Notes under the pieces: model-generated
Told to the model about the DNA's origin: nothing
Seen by the model: the letters and a program-made list of their open reading frames with translations, nothing else
Database searches by the model: none
Translations under genes and position numbers: made by a program
Shown: positions 8,562-17,442 of the stretch, piece after piece
How positions within the stretch are numbered: the stretch's first letter is position 1
How the letters are laid out: each line of letters begins with the position of its first letter
Source: Actinoplanes utahensis
Lineage (GTDB): Bacteria > Actinomycetota > Actinomycetes > Mycobacteriales > Micromonosporaceae
Assembly (NCBI RefSeq): GCF_016862455.1
Contig: NZ_BOMZ01000044.1
Coordinates: 1-64,000 of the forward strand
Direction: 5' to 3'
Length of the DNA: 64,000 nucleotides

Positions 8562-10294
8562 CGGCGGCACTCCGGGGGCAGGCAGCTGAATTCGGCGAGG
8601 GAGGTGTAGAAGATCTGCCGGATGCCGGACGGCTTGTCGGTGAGCGCGACCCGGCCGCCGGTGGCCTTGGCGATCTGGTTGAGCTCGGCCGGGTCGATCT
8701 CCGGTCCGACACCGATGAACAGGATCGGCACCGGGCGCTTCCGGTCGGCCAGTCTGCCCAGCTCACGCAGGAGGGTGGCCCGGCTGATGCCGCTGGCGTT
8801 GTCGTCGGTGCCGTCGGTCAGGATCAGCACCATGTTGATCCGGCCGGGCGTCCAGTTGCGGGTGGCGTCCCGGTACGCGGCGAGCGCGGTGTCGTAGAGG
8901 CCGGTGGTCCCGTCGGGCTCCACCTCCATCCGGCCGACCCGGCGGATGATGTCGTCGCGGCGCGGGCCGATCGGGCCGACCGGGACCACCTCGCGGTAGT
9001 CGCGCTGCCCGTCCAGGTCGGTGGAGAACTCCCACACCCCCAGCTCGGTGGTGCTGAGCAACAGCTGCACTCCGTCCTGTGCGGCCTTGATGGTGGCGGA
9101 CAGCCGGGACTCGTCCGATCCGGGCACCGCGGCGGCCATCGAGCCGGAGATGTCGAAGACGGCCAGCATCCGGGCGCTGATGTGCACCCCGCCCCACGCG
9201 TTGAGCAGCGTCTCGGCGTCCTGTTCGGCGGGCAGCGGGGCGGGTGTGTAGGCGGTCTTGCGGATCCGGGTGGCGGCCGGGATGTCGGTGGGCGCGGCGC
9301 CGTCCGGCGCGCGCAGCCCGTGCCCGGTGAAGACTTCGGCGCCGTTCGTGGCGAGCAGCGCGCGCAGCAGCCCGGTGGCGTACTCGCGCTGCTCCTCCTC
9401 GGGGGTCAGCACCGCGTACGGGTAGTCGGGGCCGGGCACCGGCCGGCCCGGGTAGACCGCCACCTGCCTCCTGCCGCCGGCCGCCGCGAACAGCACCTGT
9501 TGCTCGGTGCTGACCACAGCGGTCTCGTTCTTGCCGGGGCCGACCGGGTCGGGGACCTTCTCGCCGGCGGTGGAGACGGTGTTCGGCGACAGCCTGCGCA
9601 TGAGCGCCGCGGTGTACGGCGCACTGCCGCGGGCGATGTCACGGAGGCCGAGCAGGCCGGCGAAGCCGAGCGGGCTGGTCGCCGGGTCCGGCAGGGAGAC
9701 CGCCACCGGCGGTTTCACCGCGCCGACCAGTTGCGGCCAGCCGGCCGCGCCGACCCGTTTCGCGGTGCCCTCGTCGAGGGCGAGTACGACCGGGGTGGTG
9801 GCCACCGAGACGCCCTCGGCGGGCACCTGGAAGGCCCCGGTCGCGCGGGCCCGGCGCAGCCAGAGCGTGGATTCGGGCAGCCACACGTCGGGCGCGACGG
9901 TGGCGTCGGCGGCCGCGTTGGGGCCGGCGCCGGCCGATGAGGAGGCCGATCTCCCCGCGGACGGCCCGGCCGACGCCGAGGCGGAGGCCGTGACGACGCC
10001 CTCCGTGGCGGTACGGGACACCACCCGCAGCACGTCCACCGATTCCCGGGCCTCGACCAGCAGGTCCAGGCAGGGGTCGCGCTGGGCGAAACGGTCGGCG
10101 GTGGTGCGGACCGCCGGGGCGATGCTCGGCGCCGCCGCGACCCGCAGGGTGGTGCGCTCCGTGCACGCCGGATCGTTACGCGTTCGATCGAGATACGTGA
10201 ATCCGGACCATCCGGCGAGAACCGCGATCAGCGCCGCGCTCAACAGCGCTACCGGCCAGAACTCCGGTCTCGCGCGGAGGCTCCCATCGCTCAC
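8558..10294 (-). CDS. Membrane-anchored solute-binding / von Willebrand factor A domain protein
   Basis: A 578-aa protein. One N-terminal membrane helix (FWPVALLSAALIAVLAGWSG) is followed by an extracytoplasmic region resembling periplasmic substrate-binding proteins (TTLRVAAAPSIAPAVRTTAD, then VAPDVWLPESTLWL). The C-terminal VWA domain carries the metal-ion site DISGS near residue 382 and ILTDGTDDN further on. A Ser/Ala-rich linker (about residues 104-128) lies inside the first domain. The GTG start at 10294 has GGGAGGA 7 nt upstream. The stop overlaps the AftD-like start (ATGA), so the two are translationally coupled. A role as a surface sensor or scaffold for glycan assembly is inferred from this coupling; the ligand is unknown. 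Confidence 0.8.
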   Translation of the reverse strand: MSDGSLRARPEFWPVALLSAALIAVLAGWSGFTYLDRTRNDPACTERTTLRVAAAPSIAPAVRTTADRFAQRDPCLDLLVEARESVDVLRVVSRTATEGVVTASASASAGPSAGRSASSSAGAGPNAAADATVAPDVWLPESTLWLRRARATGAFQVPAEGVSVATTPVVLALDEGTAKRVGAAGWPQLVGAVKPPVAVSLPDPATSPLGFAGLLGLRDIARGSAPYTAALMRRLSPNTVSTAGEKVPDPVGPGKNETAVVSTEQQVLFAAAGGRRQVAVYPGRPVPGPDYPYAVLTPEEEQREYATGLLRALLATNGAEVFTGHGLRAPDGAAPTDIPAATRIRKTAYTPAPLPAEQDAETLLNAWGGVHISARMLAVFDISGSMAAAVPGSDESRLSATIKAAQDGVQLLLSTTELGVWEFSTDLDGQRDYREVVPVGPIGPRRDDIIRRVGRMEVEPDGTTGLYDTALAAYRDATRNWTPGRINMVLILTDGTDDNASGISRATLLRELGRLADRKRPVPILFIGVGPEIDPAELNQIAKATGGRVALTDKPSGIRQIFYTSLAEFSCLPPECRR

Positions 10295-10398
10295 GCGGTT
10301 CCTCCCGTTGTTACGCGGCCGTTGCGGTTGTTCCCAGGGCTGACCTAGTGTGACGCGATCGCGAATCGTACTCGCTAGTAGGGGTGGCAGAGTAGACC

Positions 10399-11583
10399 AT
10401 GACGGATGCCTGCGGCGGTCACGTCCTGTTCCTGAACTGGCGGGACACCAAGCACCCCGAGGGTGGGGGCTCCGAGCTCTACCTCGACCGGGTCGCCACC
10501 GAACTGGTGCGTCGCGGTTACCGCGTGACCCTGCTCTGCCAGGCCCACGGCATCGCCCCGGCGCAGGAGACCACCGCCGGCGGTGTACGCATCGTCCGCC
10601 GGGGCGGACGGCACACCGTCTACCTGATGGCCGCTCTCACCTACCTGATCGGTCTTCTCGGCATCGGGCCGTTGTCCCGCCGCCGGCTCGGCCGACCGGA
10701 TGTGATCATAGACGTCGGCAACGGCATGCCGTTCCTCAGCCGACTCTACGCCCGGCGGCCGGTGATCGTGCTGGTCCACCACGTGCACCGGGAGCAGTGG
10801 CCGGTGGTGTTCGGCCCGCGGATCGCCCGGATCGGCTGGTGGATCGAGTCGGTGCTGGCCGTCCGGGTCTACCGGCGCTGTCAGTACGTCACCGTCTCCG
10901 AGTCGACCCGCGACGAGCTCACCGGCCTCGGCGTGGACCGGCACCGGATCACCGTCGTGCACAACGGGACACCCGAGGTCACCGGGCCGCCGGTGCCGCG
11001 TACCCCGCATCCGAGCCTGATGGTGCTGGGCCGGCTGGTGCCGCACAAGCGGGTGGAGTTCGCGCTGCGCGCGACCGCCCTGCTGGCCCTGGAACTGCCC
11101 ACCGTCGAGCTGGTGGTGGCCGGGCAGGGCTGGTGGGACGAGCCGCTGCTGCAACTCACCGAGGACCTGGGGATCCAGGACCGGGTCCGGTTCACCGGCT
11201 TCGTCTCCGAGGAGCGCAAGCACGAACTGCTCTGCGGCTCCTGGCTGCTGCTGATGCCCTCGCTCAAGGAGGGCTGGGGCCTGACCATCGTCGAGGCGGG
11301 GGTACGGGGCACGCCCTCGGTGGCGTTCCGGTCGGCGGGCGGGGTCGCCGACGCGATGGCCGAGGGCGAGACCGGCGTGCTGGTGGAGAACGAGTACGAC
11401 TTCTTCCTCCAGGTGCGCGCGCTGCTGCTGGACGCCCGGCGGCGTACCGAGATGGGCTCCGCGGCCGCCGTGCACGCCGGCCGGTTCACCTGGGAGAAGG
11501 CCGGGGAGGCGTTCGCCGGGGTGGTGCACCGGCAGCTCGCCGGGGGGATGCCGTCGGCGCCGACCGGTGAGCGGGTCCGATGA
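10399..11583 (+). CDS. GT4-family glycosyltransferase (GT-B fold)
   Basis: A 394-aa cytoplasmic or membrane-associated retaining glycosyltransferase. The N-terminal half begins VLFLNWRDTKHPEGGGSELY, typical of the GT4 acceptor domain. The C-terminal half has VVAGQGWWDEPLL and the donor-binding E-x7-E signature (KEGWGLTIVEA). It probably transfers a nucleotide-activated sugar to a lipid-linked glycan. The gene is divergent from the VWA/AftD operon across a 104-bp gap in which TAGTAG and TAGACC sequences may include a promoter. No strong ribosome site precedes the ATG. It ends at a perfect 15-bp terminator. The donor sugar cannot be read from sequence. Confidence 0.85.
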   Translation: MTDACGGHVLFLNWRDTKHPEGGGSELYLDRVATELVRRGYRVTLLCQAHGIAPAQETTAGGVRIVRRGGRHTVYLMAALTYLIGLLGIGPLSRRRLGRPDVIIDVGNGMPFLSRLYARRPVIVLVHHVHREQWPVVFGPRIARIGWWIESVLAVRVYRRCQYVTVSESTRDELTGLGVDRHRITVVHNGTPEVTGPPVPRTPHPSLMVLGRLVPHKRVEFALRATALLALELPTVELVVAGQGWWDEPLLQLTEDLGIQDRVRFTGFVSEERKHELLCGSWLLLMPSLKEGWGLTIVEAGVRGTPSVAFRSAGGVADAMAEGETGVLVENEYDFFLQVRALLLDARRRTEMGSAAAVHAGRFTWEKAGEAFAGVVHRQLAGGMPSAPTGERVR

Positions 11584-11596
11584 GGGCGGAGGACGA

Positions 11597-11630
11597 GGAA
11601 CGGCCCGGCGGAGAACCGCCGGGCCGTTCC
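11597..11630 (+). terminator. Perfect 15-bp rho-independent terminator after the GT4 gene
   Basis: GGAACGGCCCGGCGG (11597-11611) pairs with CCGCCGGGCCGTTCC (11616-11630) around an AGAA loop, followed by TTTTCC. It begins 14 nt after the GT4 stop and separates it from the convergent DUF2613 gene. Confidence 0.93.
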
Positions 11631-11644
11631 TTTTCCGCTTGCTG

Positions 11645-11809
11645 TCAGCGCTGACCGTAGACGGCAGTGCCCTGGGTGACGTCATCGTTGCTCACGTTGG
11701 CGACATGGTCGGCGGACGGGTTCAGGCTCCCGACCGCGGCGACGACGCCGACGATGCCGAGGAGGCCCCCGGCCAAGGTCGCGATGACGAGCGTGGCCAG
11801 TTTGGCCAT
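11645..11809 (-). CDS. DUF2613 small membrane protein
   Basis: A 54-aa protein starting MAKLATLVIATLAGGLLGI, with one long membrane helix (about residues 4-27) and a short polar tail ending TQGTAVYGQR. It fits the DUF2613 family of tiny actinobacterial membrane proteins of unknown function. The ATG at 11809 follows GGGGAGGAAG at a 5-6 nt spacing, one of the strongest ribosome sites in the window. It overlaps the 3' end of the upstream membrane protein gene by 88 bp in another frame, which is long for this region. Confidence 0.8.
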   Translation of the reverse strand: MAKLATLVIATLAGGLLGIVGVVAAVGSLNPSADHVANVSNDDVTQGTAVYGQR

Positions 11810-13518
11810 GATTCTTCCTCCCCGAACTGGTGGGTGGGCGGACCGTACCACGATCTACTGCCCGGTAGCAGTAGCCGGAGAACCCCCGCGAGCACCACGA
11901 GGGCCGCAAGCAGGTGGCCGAACAGCGCCCAGGCCCGGCGGCCGTCACCGGCCACCGACGACACCGGCGGCGCTGACGGGTTGTCCCACAGTTGAAGATA
12001 CTTCCCGTCGTACACCAGCCGAAGCCCCGCGAGCACCGCCACGGACGGCTCCCCGGCGCCGCGCCGCACCAGCACCCAGGGTGTTCCGGCGTCGGCCGCC
12101 GGCCGGCCCGCGGCCAGCAGCGCGCCGACCGCGGTGGCCCGCGGGCTCTCCCCGTCGACGGTCACCGTGCCGACCCGCAGGGCGTCGTTGATCAGCACCG
12201 GGGCGTCCAGGTAGCGCGGGGCCGGGTCCCGGACCACCACGTCACCGGTCCAGGAGTATCGCTGGTAGCCCTCGAACGGCAGCGACAGCACCTCGCCCGG
12301 CCGGTCCGCCACCCGCGCGGCGACCTGCTGCCAGTCGGCCGGGTAGCGCACCGGCCGCAGCTGCCCCATCGCCCCGAACGCCAGGTCCGGCAGCACCATC
12401 AGGGGCAGCAGGGCGGCGCCGGCCAGCAGGACCCGGCCGGCGGACGGTTCGAACCGGCGGGCCAGCCAGGCCGCCGCCCGTTCCGCGCCGAGAGCGAAAC
12501 CCAGGGCCAGGACCAGGGCGTACGGGATCAGGAACTTCTGCCCGTCGCGAAGCAGCCCGGCGCCCGGCACCGCCACGACCGCCCACTCCAGCAGCGCCAC
12601 GCCCGGGCCCACGATCCCGGCCACCGCCAGCACGAACCCGCCGACGGCCAGCGCGTAGAGCCGGGCCGCGCCGCCGGGCCAGCGGCGCCGCAGCTCGATC
12701 AGGCCGGGCACGGCGGCGGCCATCAGCAGCACGGTCACCAGTGGCGCCAGCACCGACTCCCGGCTGGCCGGCACGGTCTGGGCGTTCCAGATGCCGCCGG
12801 TGCCGGCCAGCGCCGTCCAGGCGCCGGCCCAGTTCTCCGCGCGGGCCGCGAACTGGCCGACCCCGTCCGGGTCGGAGGCGCCGCCGGCGGCGCTGGTCGA
12901 CGCGGCGACCAGCCAGGGCGCGTTCAGGGCGGTGACGGCGGCCAGGGCGATCGCGGTGGCCCGCTGCCGCAGCGGCATCAGCACGACGACGGCGGCCAGG
13001 GCGATCAGGCCGCCGGTCGGGGTCAGCGCGGCCGGCGCGGCGGCGACCACCAGCCGGGCCGGCGCGCCGGGCCGCCCGGCGCGCACGTCCCGGATCGCGG
13101 CCACCATCCAGGGCAGGCAGGCGTACGCCAGCAGCAGTGCCCACTGTCCCAACAGGAGCCGTTCGGCCAGGTAGGGCGTCCAGGCGTAGGCCAGGGCCGC
13201 CACCACCTTGGGCAGCAGCCGCCGCGACGGCAGCAGCCGGGCCGCCCCGAGCGCGGCCAGGTAGACGATCGCCACCAGCGCGATCCGCTGCAGCAGCCAG
13301 CCCGGCGCGACCAGGTTGGCCACCGACACCACCGCGTCCAGCGGCACCGCCCGCGGCAGCGCGTCGGCCGGGGCGATCATCTCCCAGCTCAGCGCCTGCC
13401 GCGGCACGAAGACCATGTCGTAACGCAGCACGTACCCGGGCAGGGCCAGCGGCGCCAGCAGCACGGCCGTGACGGACGCGGCCACGGCGTGCAGGACCAG
13501 CCCGGGTCGCACGGTCAT
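11722..13518 (-). CDS. Large GT-C-like membrane protein, distant AftD-N-terminus resemblance
   Basis: A 598-aa polytopic membrane protein. The segment AYAWTPYLAERLLLGQWALL, then CLPWMVAAIRD, is arranged like AYTLAPRMLTEIGPLSSEML, then FLPWVMLPLVRF, in the AftD-like protein, which suggests a GT-C glycosyltransferase relative. A soluble C-terminal domain follows about ten helices, then a last helix near residues 540-560. The ATG at 13518 shares one base with the preceding stop (TGATG). The final ~30 residues read through the DUF2613 gene in another frame, so the true C-terminus may end earlier if a frameshift exists. It probably uses a polyprenyl-phosphate sugar; the substrate is unknown. Confidence 0.7.
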   Translation of the reverse strand: MTVRPGLVLHAVAASVTAVLLAPLALPGYVLRYDMVFVPRQALSWEMIAPADALPRAVPLDAVVSVANLVAPGWLLQRIALVAIVYLAALGAARLLPSRRLLPKVVAALAYAWTPYLAERLLLGQWALLLAYACLPWMVAAIRDVRAGRPGAPARLVVAAAPAALTPTGGLIALAAVVVLMPLRQRATAIALAAVTALNAPWLVAASTSAAGGASDPDGVGQFAARAENWAGAWTALAGTGGIWNAQTVPASRESVLAPLVTVLLMAAAVPGLIELRRRWPGGAARLYALAVGGFVLAVAGIVGPGVALLEWAVVAVPGAGLLRDGQKFLIPYALVLALGFALGAERAAAWLARRFEPSAGRVLLAGAALLPLMVLPDLAFGAMGQLRPVRYPADWQQVAARVADRPGEVLSLPFEGYQRYSWTGDVVVRDPAPRYLDAPVLINDALRVGTVTVDGESPRATAVGALLAAGRPAADAGTPWVLVRRGAGEPSVAVLAGLRLVYDGKYLQLWDNPSAPPVSSVAGDGRRAWALFGHLLAALVVLAGVLRLLLPGSRSWYGPPTHQFGEEESWPNWPRSSSRPWPGASSASSASSPRSGA

Positions 13519-15380
13519 CACATCGGCTGCGGCACCAGCGCGCCGATCTCGATCTCGTCGGTGCAGAGGCCGGCCTTCGGATCGCGCAGGGTCAGCTCGA
13601 CCTCGTCGCCGTCGGCCATCCGGAGCAGGAACATCGCGTTGAGGCCCTGGTGGACGTCGAACGTCACCGGCTCCCGGTCGCCGATCCGCATGGTGGCCAC
13701 GGTGGCCCGGTCGCTGATGTAGCCGATCCGCACCGCGTGCCAGTAGTTGATCAGTGCGGTCTCCAGCTTGATCGTGGTCGTCTTCCCGCCGGCCACCCGG
13801 TAGCCGCAGCCGGGGATCGGCCCCGGCTTGTTCTTCACGCCCTTCACCCAGGCGGGCCGGACATGGCCGGAGTCGTCGATGACCGACAGCTTCCTGGCCT
13901 CGGTGACGAACACCGGCCCCTCGTCGCCGAGCGGGCCGAAGAACTTCGACTGCTTGTTCCACGGGTAGACCAGGCTCGGCACCACCAGCTCCGGCACCGG
14001 CTGGTCCATGAAGACCGTGCCGGGCTCCGCCGCGTTCAGCTCCCTGGTGGCGGTGGCCAGGTATTCCCGGCCCGCTTTGGACGCCCAGTCGGTGGCGAAG
14101 TCGACGCTGCTGTAGACGCTGCTGGCGATGAGCAGGACCAGGCCGACGCCGAGACCGACGACGAACTGCTGCGGATGCCGCCGGACCGGGGCGGGCACCG
14201 GGTCGGCGACCGGTTCCCCGCCGTCCGCGGCCGGGCGGCGCAGACCGGCCACCGCCACGCCGACGCAGAGCGCCGCGACCACGAAGACGTCACCGAGGTA
14301 CCGCGGCACCAGACCGGCCACGCCGCTCATCTCCGAACCGAGCCGGGTGAACGCGATGAGGCCGGCCGCCAGCAGCGCGAACACGATCATCAGGCCCCAG
14401 GCCCGGCCGGCCACCGACCGGCGCAGCCAGAGGGTGAGCGCGAACAGCGCGGCGACGAGCGCCCAGGATATCCATTGTGCCTCGCGGGTGGGCGCGGCGA
14501 CGGCCGGGCCGTCCGCGGCGTCCAGCCAGGACCACGGGCCGCCGGTCAGGCCGGACGCCAGCGACGAGCCGAAGAACTGCACCAGGAAGTCCCCGACCTC
14601 CATGGCGGACCGTGGCACCCGCACCGACGAGCCGGTGGCCATCGCCAGGTAGACGCCGAGGAACAGCAGCGAGATCGCGGTCAGCAGGGCCCACGCCGGC
14701 CACCAGCGCCGGATCGTGACGACGAGCGCGCGGACCGGGCCGCCGGGCGCGTACAGGAAGAGCGTGGCCAGGAAGACCAGCGGGACGATGAGCAGCGCCT
14801 TCTCGAAGAAGAGCAGACCCACCAGGACCGCCGCGGCCAGCGTGATCAGGTGCCGGCGGTCGCCGGTCTGCACGTAGCGGACCTGGGCGGCCAGCGCCAC
14901 GATCATCGCGAGCTGCATCGGCAGCAGGTTCAGGCCGACCGCCCACCAGGCGCTGACCTCCAGCGTCAGCGGGTTGAACAGGAACAGCGTCAGCGGCACC
15001 AGCAGCGCCCAGCCGGCCGGCAGCATCAGCTTCAGCAGCCGGTAGAAGGCGATGCTCACGGCGAGCTGCCCGAGGATCATCAGGGCGGCGTACGGCCAGT
15101 ACTCGTACCCGGTCAGCCGGTCGATCAGGTAGGTGACCAGCCGGCCGGCCGGCATGAAGTGGTTGTTGTAGAGCGTGAACAGGCCACCGAGACCGTACTC
15201 GTGGGCCTGCGAGACGATCGGGAAGTCGTCGGCGGTGAGGTAGCCGCGCGTGGTGATCGACGCCCGCCAGATCACGCTGGCCGCGATGAGCACGGCCGCG
15301 ATCGCGGCGACCGGGTCCAGTCTCGGAGCGGCGCCCGCGTCCGGGGGCTGCGGCGCCGGTGTGGCGGTGCTCGTCGTCAT
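13518..15380 (-). CDS. Polytopic membrane protein, GT-C-like glycosyltransferase candidate
   Basis: A 620-aa protein with about a dozen predicted helices and a soluble C-terminal domain of about 180 residues. The first periplasmic loop after helix 1 contains TTRGYLTADDFPIVSQAHEY. An acidic pair in this loop is a common feature of GT-C enzymes that use lipid-phosphate sugars. The C-terminal part contains a probable lumenal beta domain (KTTTIKLETALINYWHAVRI). The ATG at 15380 overlaps the FkbM methyltransferase stop as ATGA, and its own stop overlaps the next gene, so the three genes form one coupled operon. The specific sugar and acceptor are unknown; a polymerase or flippase role cannot be excluded. 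Confidence 0.7.
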   Translation of the reverse strand: MTTSTATPAPQPPDAGAAPRLDPVAAIAAVLIAASVIWRASITTRGYLTADDFPIVSQAHEYGLGGLFTLYNNHFMPAGRLVTYLIDRLTGYEYWPYAALMILGQLAVSIAFYRLLKLMLPAGWALLVPLTLFLFNPLTLEVSAWWAVGLNLLPMQLAMIVALAAQVRYVQTGDRRHLITLAAAVLVGLLFFEKALLIVPLVFLATLFLYAPGGPVRALVVTIRRWWPAWALLTAISLLFLGVYLAMATGSSVRVPRSAMEVGDFLVQFFGSSLASGLTGGPWSWLDAADGPAVAAPTREAQWISWALVAALFALTLWLRRSVAGRAWGLMIVFALLAAGLIAFTRLGSEMSGVAGLVPRYLGDVFVVAALCVGVAVAGLRRPAADGGEPVADPVPAPVRRHPQQFVVGLGVGLVLLIASSVYSSVDFATDWASKAGREYLATATRELNAAEPGTVFMDQPVPELVVPSLVYPWNKQSKFFGPLGDEGPVFVTEARKLSVIDDSGHVRPAWVKGVKNKPGPIPGCGYRVAGGKTTTIKLETALINYWHAVRIGYISDRATVATMRIGDREPVTFDVHQGLNAMFLLRMADGDEVELTLRDPKAGLCTDEIEIGALVPQPM

Positions 15381-16141
15381 CGGCTCTCCTCGGGCCGGAA
15401 CAGCACCATGTTCACATACCGCGGGGTGGGCCGGATGACCCGTCGCACGAAGCTCTGCCCGACCCGTTCCAGCGCGCCGCGCTGGTGCTCGATCAGGTCG
15501 AAGTCGGCCAGCGGGATCCAGCGGTCGTCCGGCATGACGAACGGCCGGTAACCCCAGCCGGCGAGCAGGTCGAGCACCGGCTGAACGGGCTGGATCCGCT
15601 CCTCCAGCTCGACGATCAACTGCGGCCGGTCGCGTTTGACGGTCTGCTCGGCGCCGAGCAGGGCCGCCGTCTCGTGCCCCTCGACGTCCAGTTTCATGAA
15701 ACCGACCCCGGTCAGCTCCAGGGAGTCGATGGTGACCCGGCGGACCGTCGCGGTCGGCCCGGCGCCGTGCTCGACCGAGGAGGTCCCCTCGCCGGGGCCG
15801 CCGGCCGGGAGGAACAGCTCGGCCGTGCCGGCGTGGTCGGAGGCGACCGCCTCGATCACCCGGACGTCCGGGAAGGCGGTGGCCACGCTGCGGGCCAGTT
15901 CGGGGACGGGCTCGACGGACACCACCCGCTCGGCGATCCGGCGCAGGCCACGGGTCCAGGGCCCGTACCAGGCGCCGACATCGACGGCGGTCGCGCAACG
16001 GGGGACGTACGACTTCAACCGGGCGAGCTCCGGCTCGACCCGCGGATACGCGACGCGCACCGCGGCTGCCACGGCGCTGGAGGGGAGCGCGGCGGCGATG
16101 CGGGCGCTCAGGGTGGTGGACGGCGTGCCTGCCATGGTCAC
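15377..16141 (-). CDS. FkbM-family SAM-dependent methyltransferase
   Basis: A protein of about 254 aa. The SAM-binding region reads TAVDVGAWYGPWTRGL and the FkbM signature FMKLDVEGHETAAL is present. Members O-methylate sugars or lipids, often in surface-glycan loci. The GTG at 16141 is preferred because AAGGGG lies 9 nt upstream; the ATG two codons later is the alternative. It is the first gene of a coupled leftward operon with two GT-C-like proteins, and diverges from the nucleotide-sugar dehydrogenase across a 95-bp gap. Methylation of a glycan made by these neighbours is an inference. Confidence 0.82.
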   Translation of the reverse strand: MTMAGTPSTTLSARIAAALPSSAVAAAVRVAYPRVEPELARLKSYVPRCATAVDVGAWYGPWTRGLRRIAERVVSVEPVPELARSVATAFPDVRVIEAVASDHAGTAELFLPAGGPGEGTSSVEHGAGPTATVRRVTIDSLELTGVGFMKLDVEGHETAALLGAEQTVKRDRPQLIVELEERIQPVQPVLDLLAGWGYRPFVMPDDRWIPLADFDLIEHQRGALERVGQSFVRRVIRPTPRYVNMVLFRPEESR

Positions 16142-16236
16142 GAACGATAGCCCCTTGGCTACGCATGGGTAGACCCGAGGTTTCCTCGCGAGTAACCTGC
16201 CTACACGCCGGAGCCCGGCGAGAATTGTGAGGCGAA

Positions 16237-17442
16237 ATGACCGAGGCAGATGAGGCCTTCGGCGTGGACGTCTGCGTGGTCGGTGGGTGTGGCCGGGTCG
16301 GCCTCCCACTGGGTGTCGCACTCGCCGCGCGCGGCCTGTCCGTCGTGCTCTACGACATCGACGCCGCCGCCGTGGACCGGGTCAACTCCGGTGTCATGCC
16401 GTTCACCGAGGAGGGTGCGCAGGCGCCACTCGACGAGGCCCTCGCCGACGGCCGGCTGCGGGCCAGCACCGACCCGGCGAGCGTCGGGCGGGCGGACGCG
16501 CTGGTCGTGGTCGTCGGCACCCCCGTCGACGAGCACCTCAACCCCGACCTGGGCGCGGTGCCGCGGGCGATCGAGCGCTGTGTGGAACACCTGCACGACG
16601 GCCAGCTGATCGTGCTGCGCAGCACCGTCTACCCGGGCGTCACCGCGCTGACCGAGAAGCTGCTGAGGAGCCGCGGTCTCGACGTCGACGTGGCGTTCTG
16701 CCCGGAACGGATCGCCGAGGGCCGGGCGATGACCGAGCTCTTCACGCTCCCCCAGATCGTCGCCGCGCGTACCCCGCAAGCTCTTGATCGTGCGGAGAAA
16801 CTGTTCCGCCGGCTCACCGACTCGATCGTCCGGCTCGAGCCGGAGGAGGCCGAGCTGGCGAAACTGTTCACCAATACCTGGCGCTATCTGAAGTTCGCGG
16901 CGGCCAACCAGTTCTGGATGATGGCCAACGACTTCGGCCTGGACTTCGCCCGGATCCGGCACGCGGTGTCGTTCGACTACCCGCGCGCGGCCGACCTGCC
17001 GATGCCCGGTTTCGCGGCGGGCCCGTGCCTGCTCAAGGACACCATGCAGCTGGCGGCGTTCAACCGGAACAACTTCGTGCTCGGCCACTCGGCGATGCTG
17101 ATCAACGAGGGGCTGCCGTTGTACCTGGTGTCGCGGCTGGAGGACCGGTTCGACCTGAGCGAGCTGACCGTCGGCATCCTCGGGATGGCGTTCAAGGGTG
17201 GCAGCGACGATCCGCGTGACAGTCTGGCGTACAAGCTCCGCAAGATCCTGACCTTGAAGGCGCGGGAGACGCTCTGCACCGACCCGTACGTCCGTGACGA
17301 CCGGTTCCTTCCGCTGGACGAGGTCCTCGAACGAGCCGATCTCCTGGTGATCGCCGCTCCGCACGCCGACTACACCGATCTCGGCACCGACAAGCCGGTC
17401 ATCGACATGTGGGGCCTTACCGGGCAGGGGGTTCTGGTGTGA
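16237..17442 (+). CDS. Nucleotide-sugar (UDP-glucose/GDP-mannose type) 6-dehydrogenase
   Basis: A 401-aa NAD-dependent enzyme that oxidises a UDP- or GDP-sugar to its uronic acid in two steps. The Rossmann motif VCVVGGCGRVGLPLG is near residue 12. The catalytic cysteine lies in GPCLLKD (about residue 265), and the C-terminal domain starts at GILGMAFKGGSDDPRDS. The ATG follows TGAGGCGAA. TAACCT at 16193-16198 is a candidate -10, giving a short leader. It opens a forward operon with a GT2 enzyme, an epimerase and a flippase. The sugar specificity (glucose, N-acetylmannosamine or another) cannot be settled. Confidence 0.88.
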   Translation: MTEADEAFGVDVCVVGGCGRVGLPLGVALAARGLSVVLYDIDAAAVDRVNSGVMPFTEEGAQAPLDEALADGRLRASTDPASVGRADALVVVVGTPVDEHLNPDLGAVPRAIERCVEHLHDGQLIVLRSTVYPGVTALTEKLLRSRGLDVDVAFCPERIAEGRAMTELFTLPQIVAARTPQALDRAEKLFRRLTDSIVRLEPEEAELAKLFTNTWRYLKFAAANQFWMMANDFGLDFARIRHAVSFDYPRAADLPMPGFAAGPCLLKDTMQLAAFNRNNFVLGHSAMLINEGLPLYLVSRLEDRFDLSELTVGILGMAFKGGSDDPRDSLAYKLRKILTLKARETLCTDPYVRDDRFLPLDEVLERADLLVIAAPHADYTDLGTDKPVIDMWGLTGQGVLV

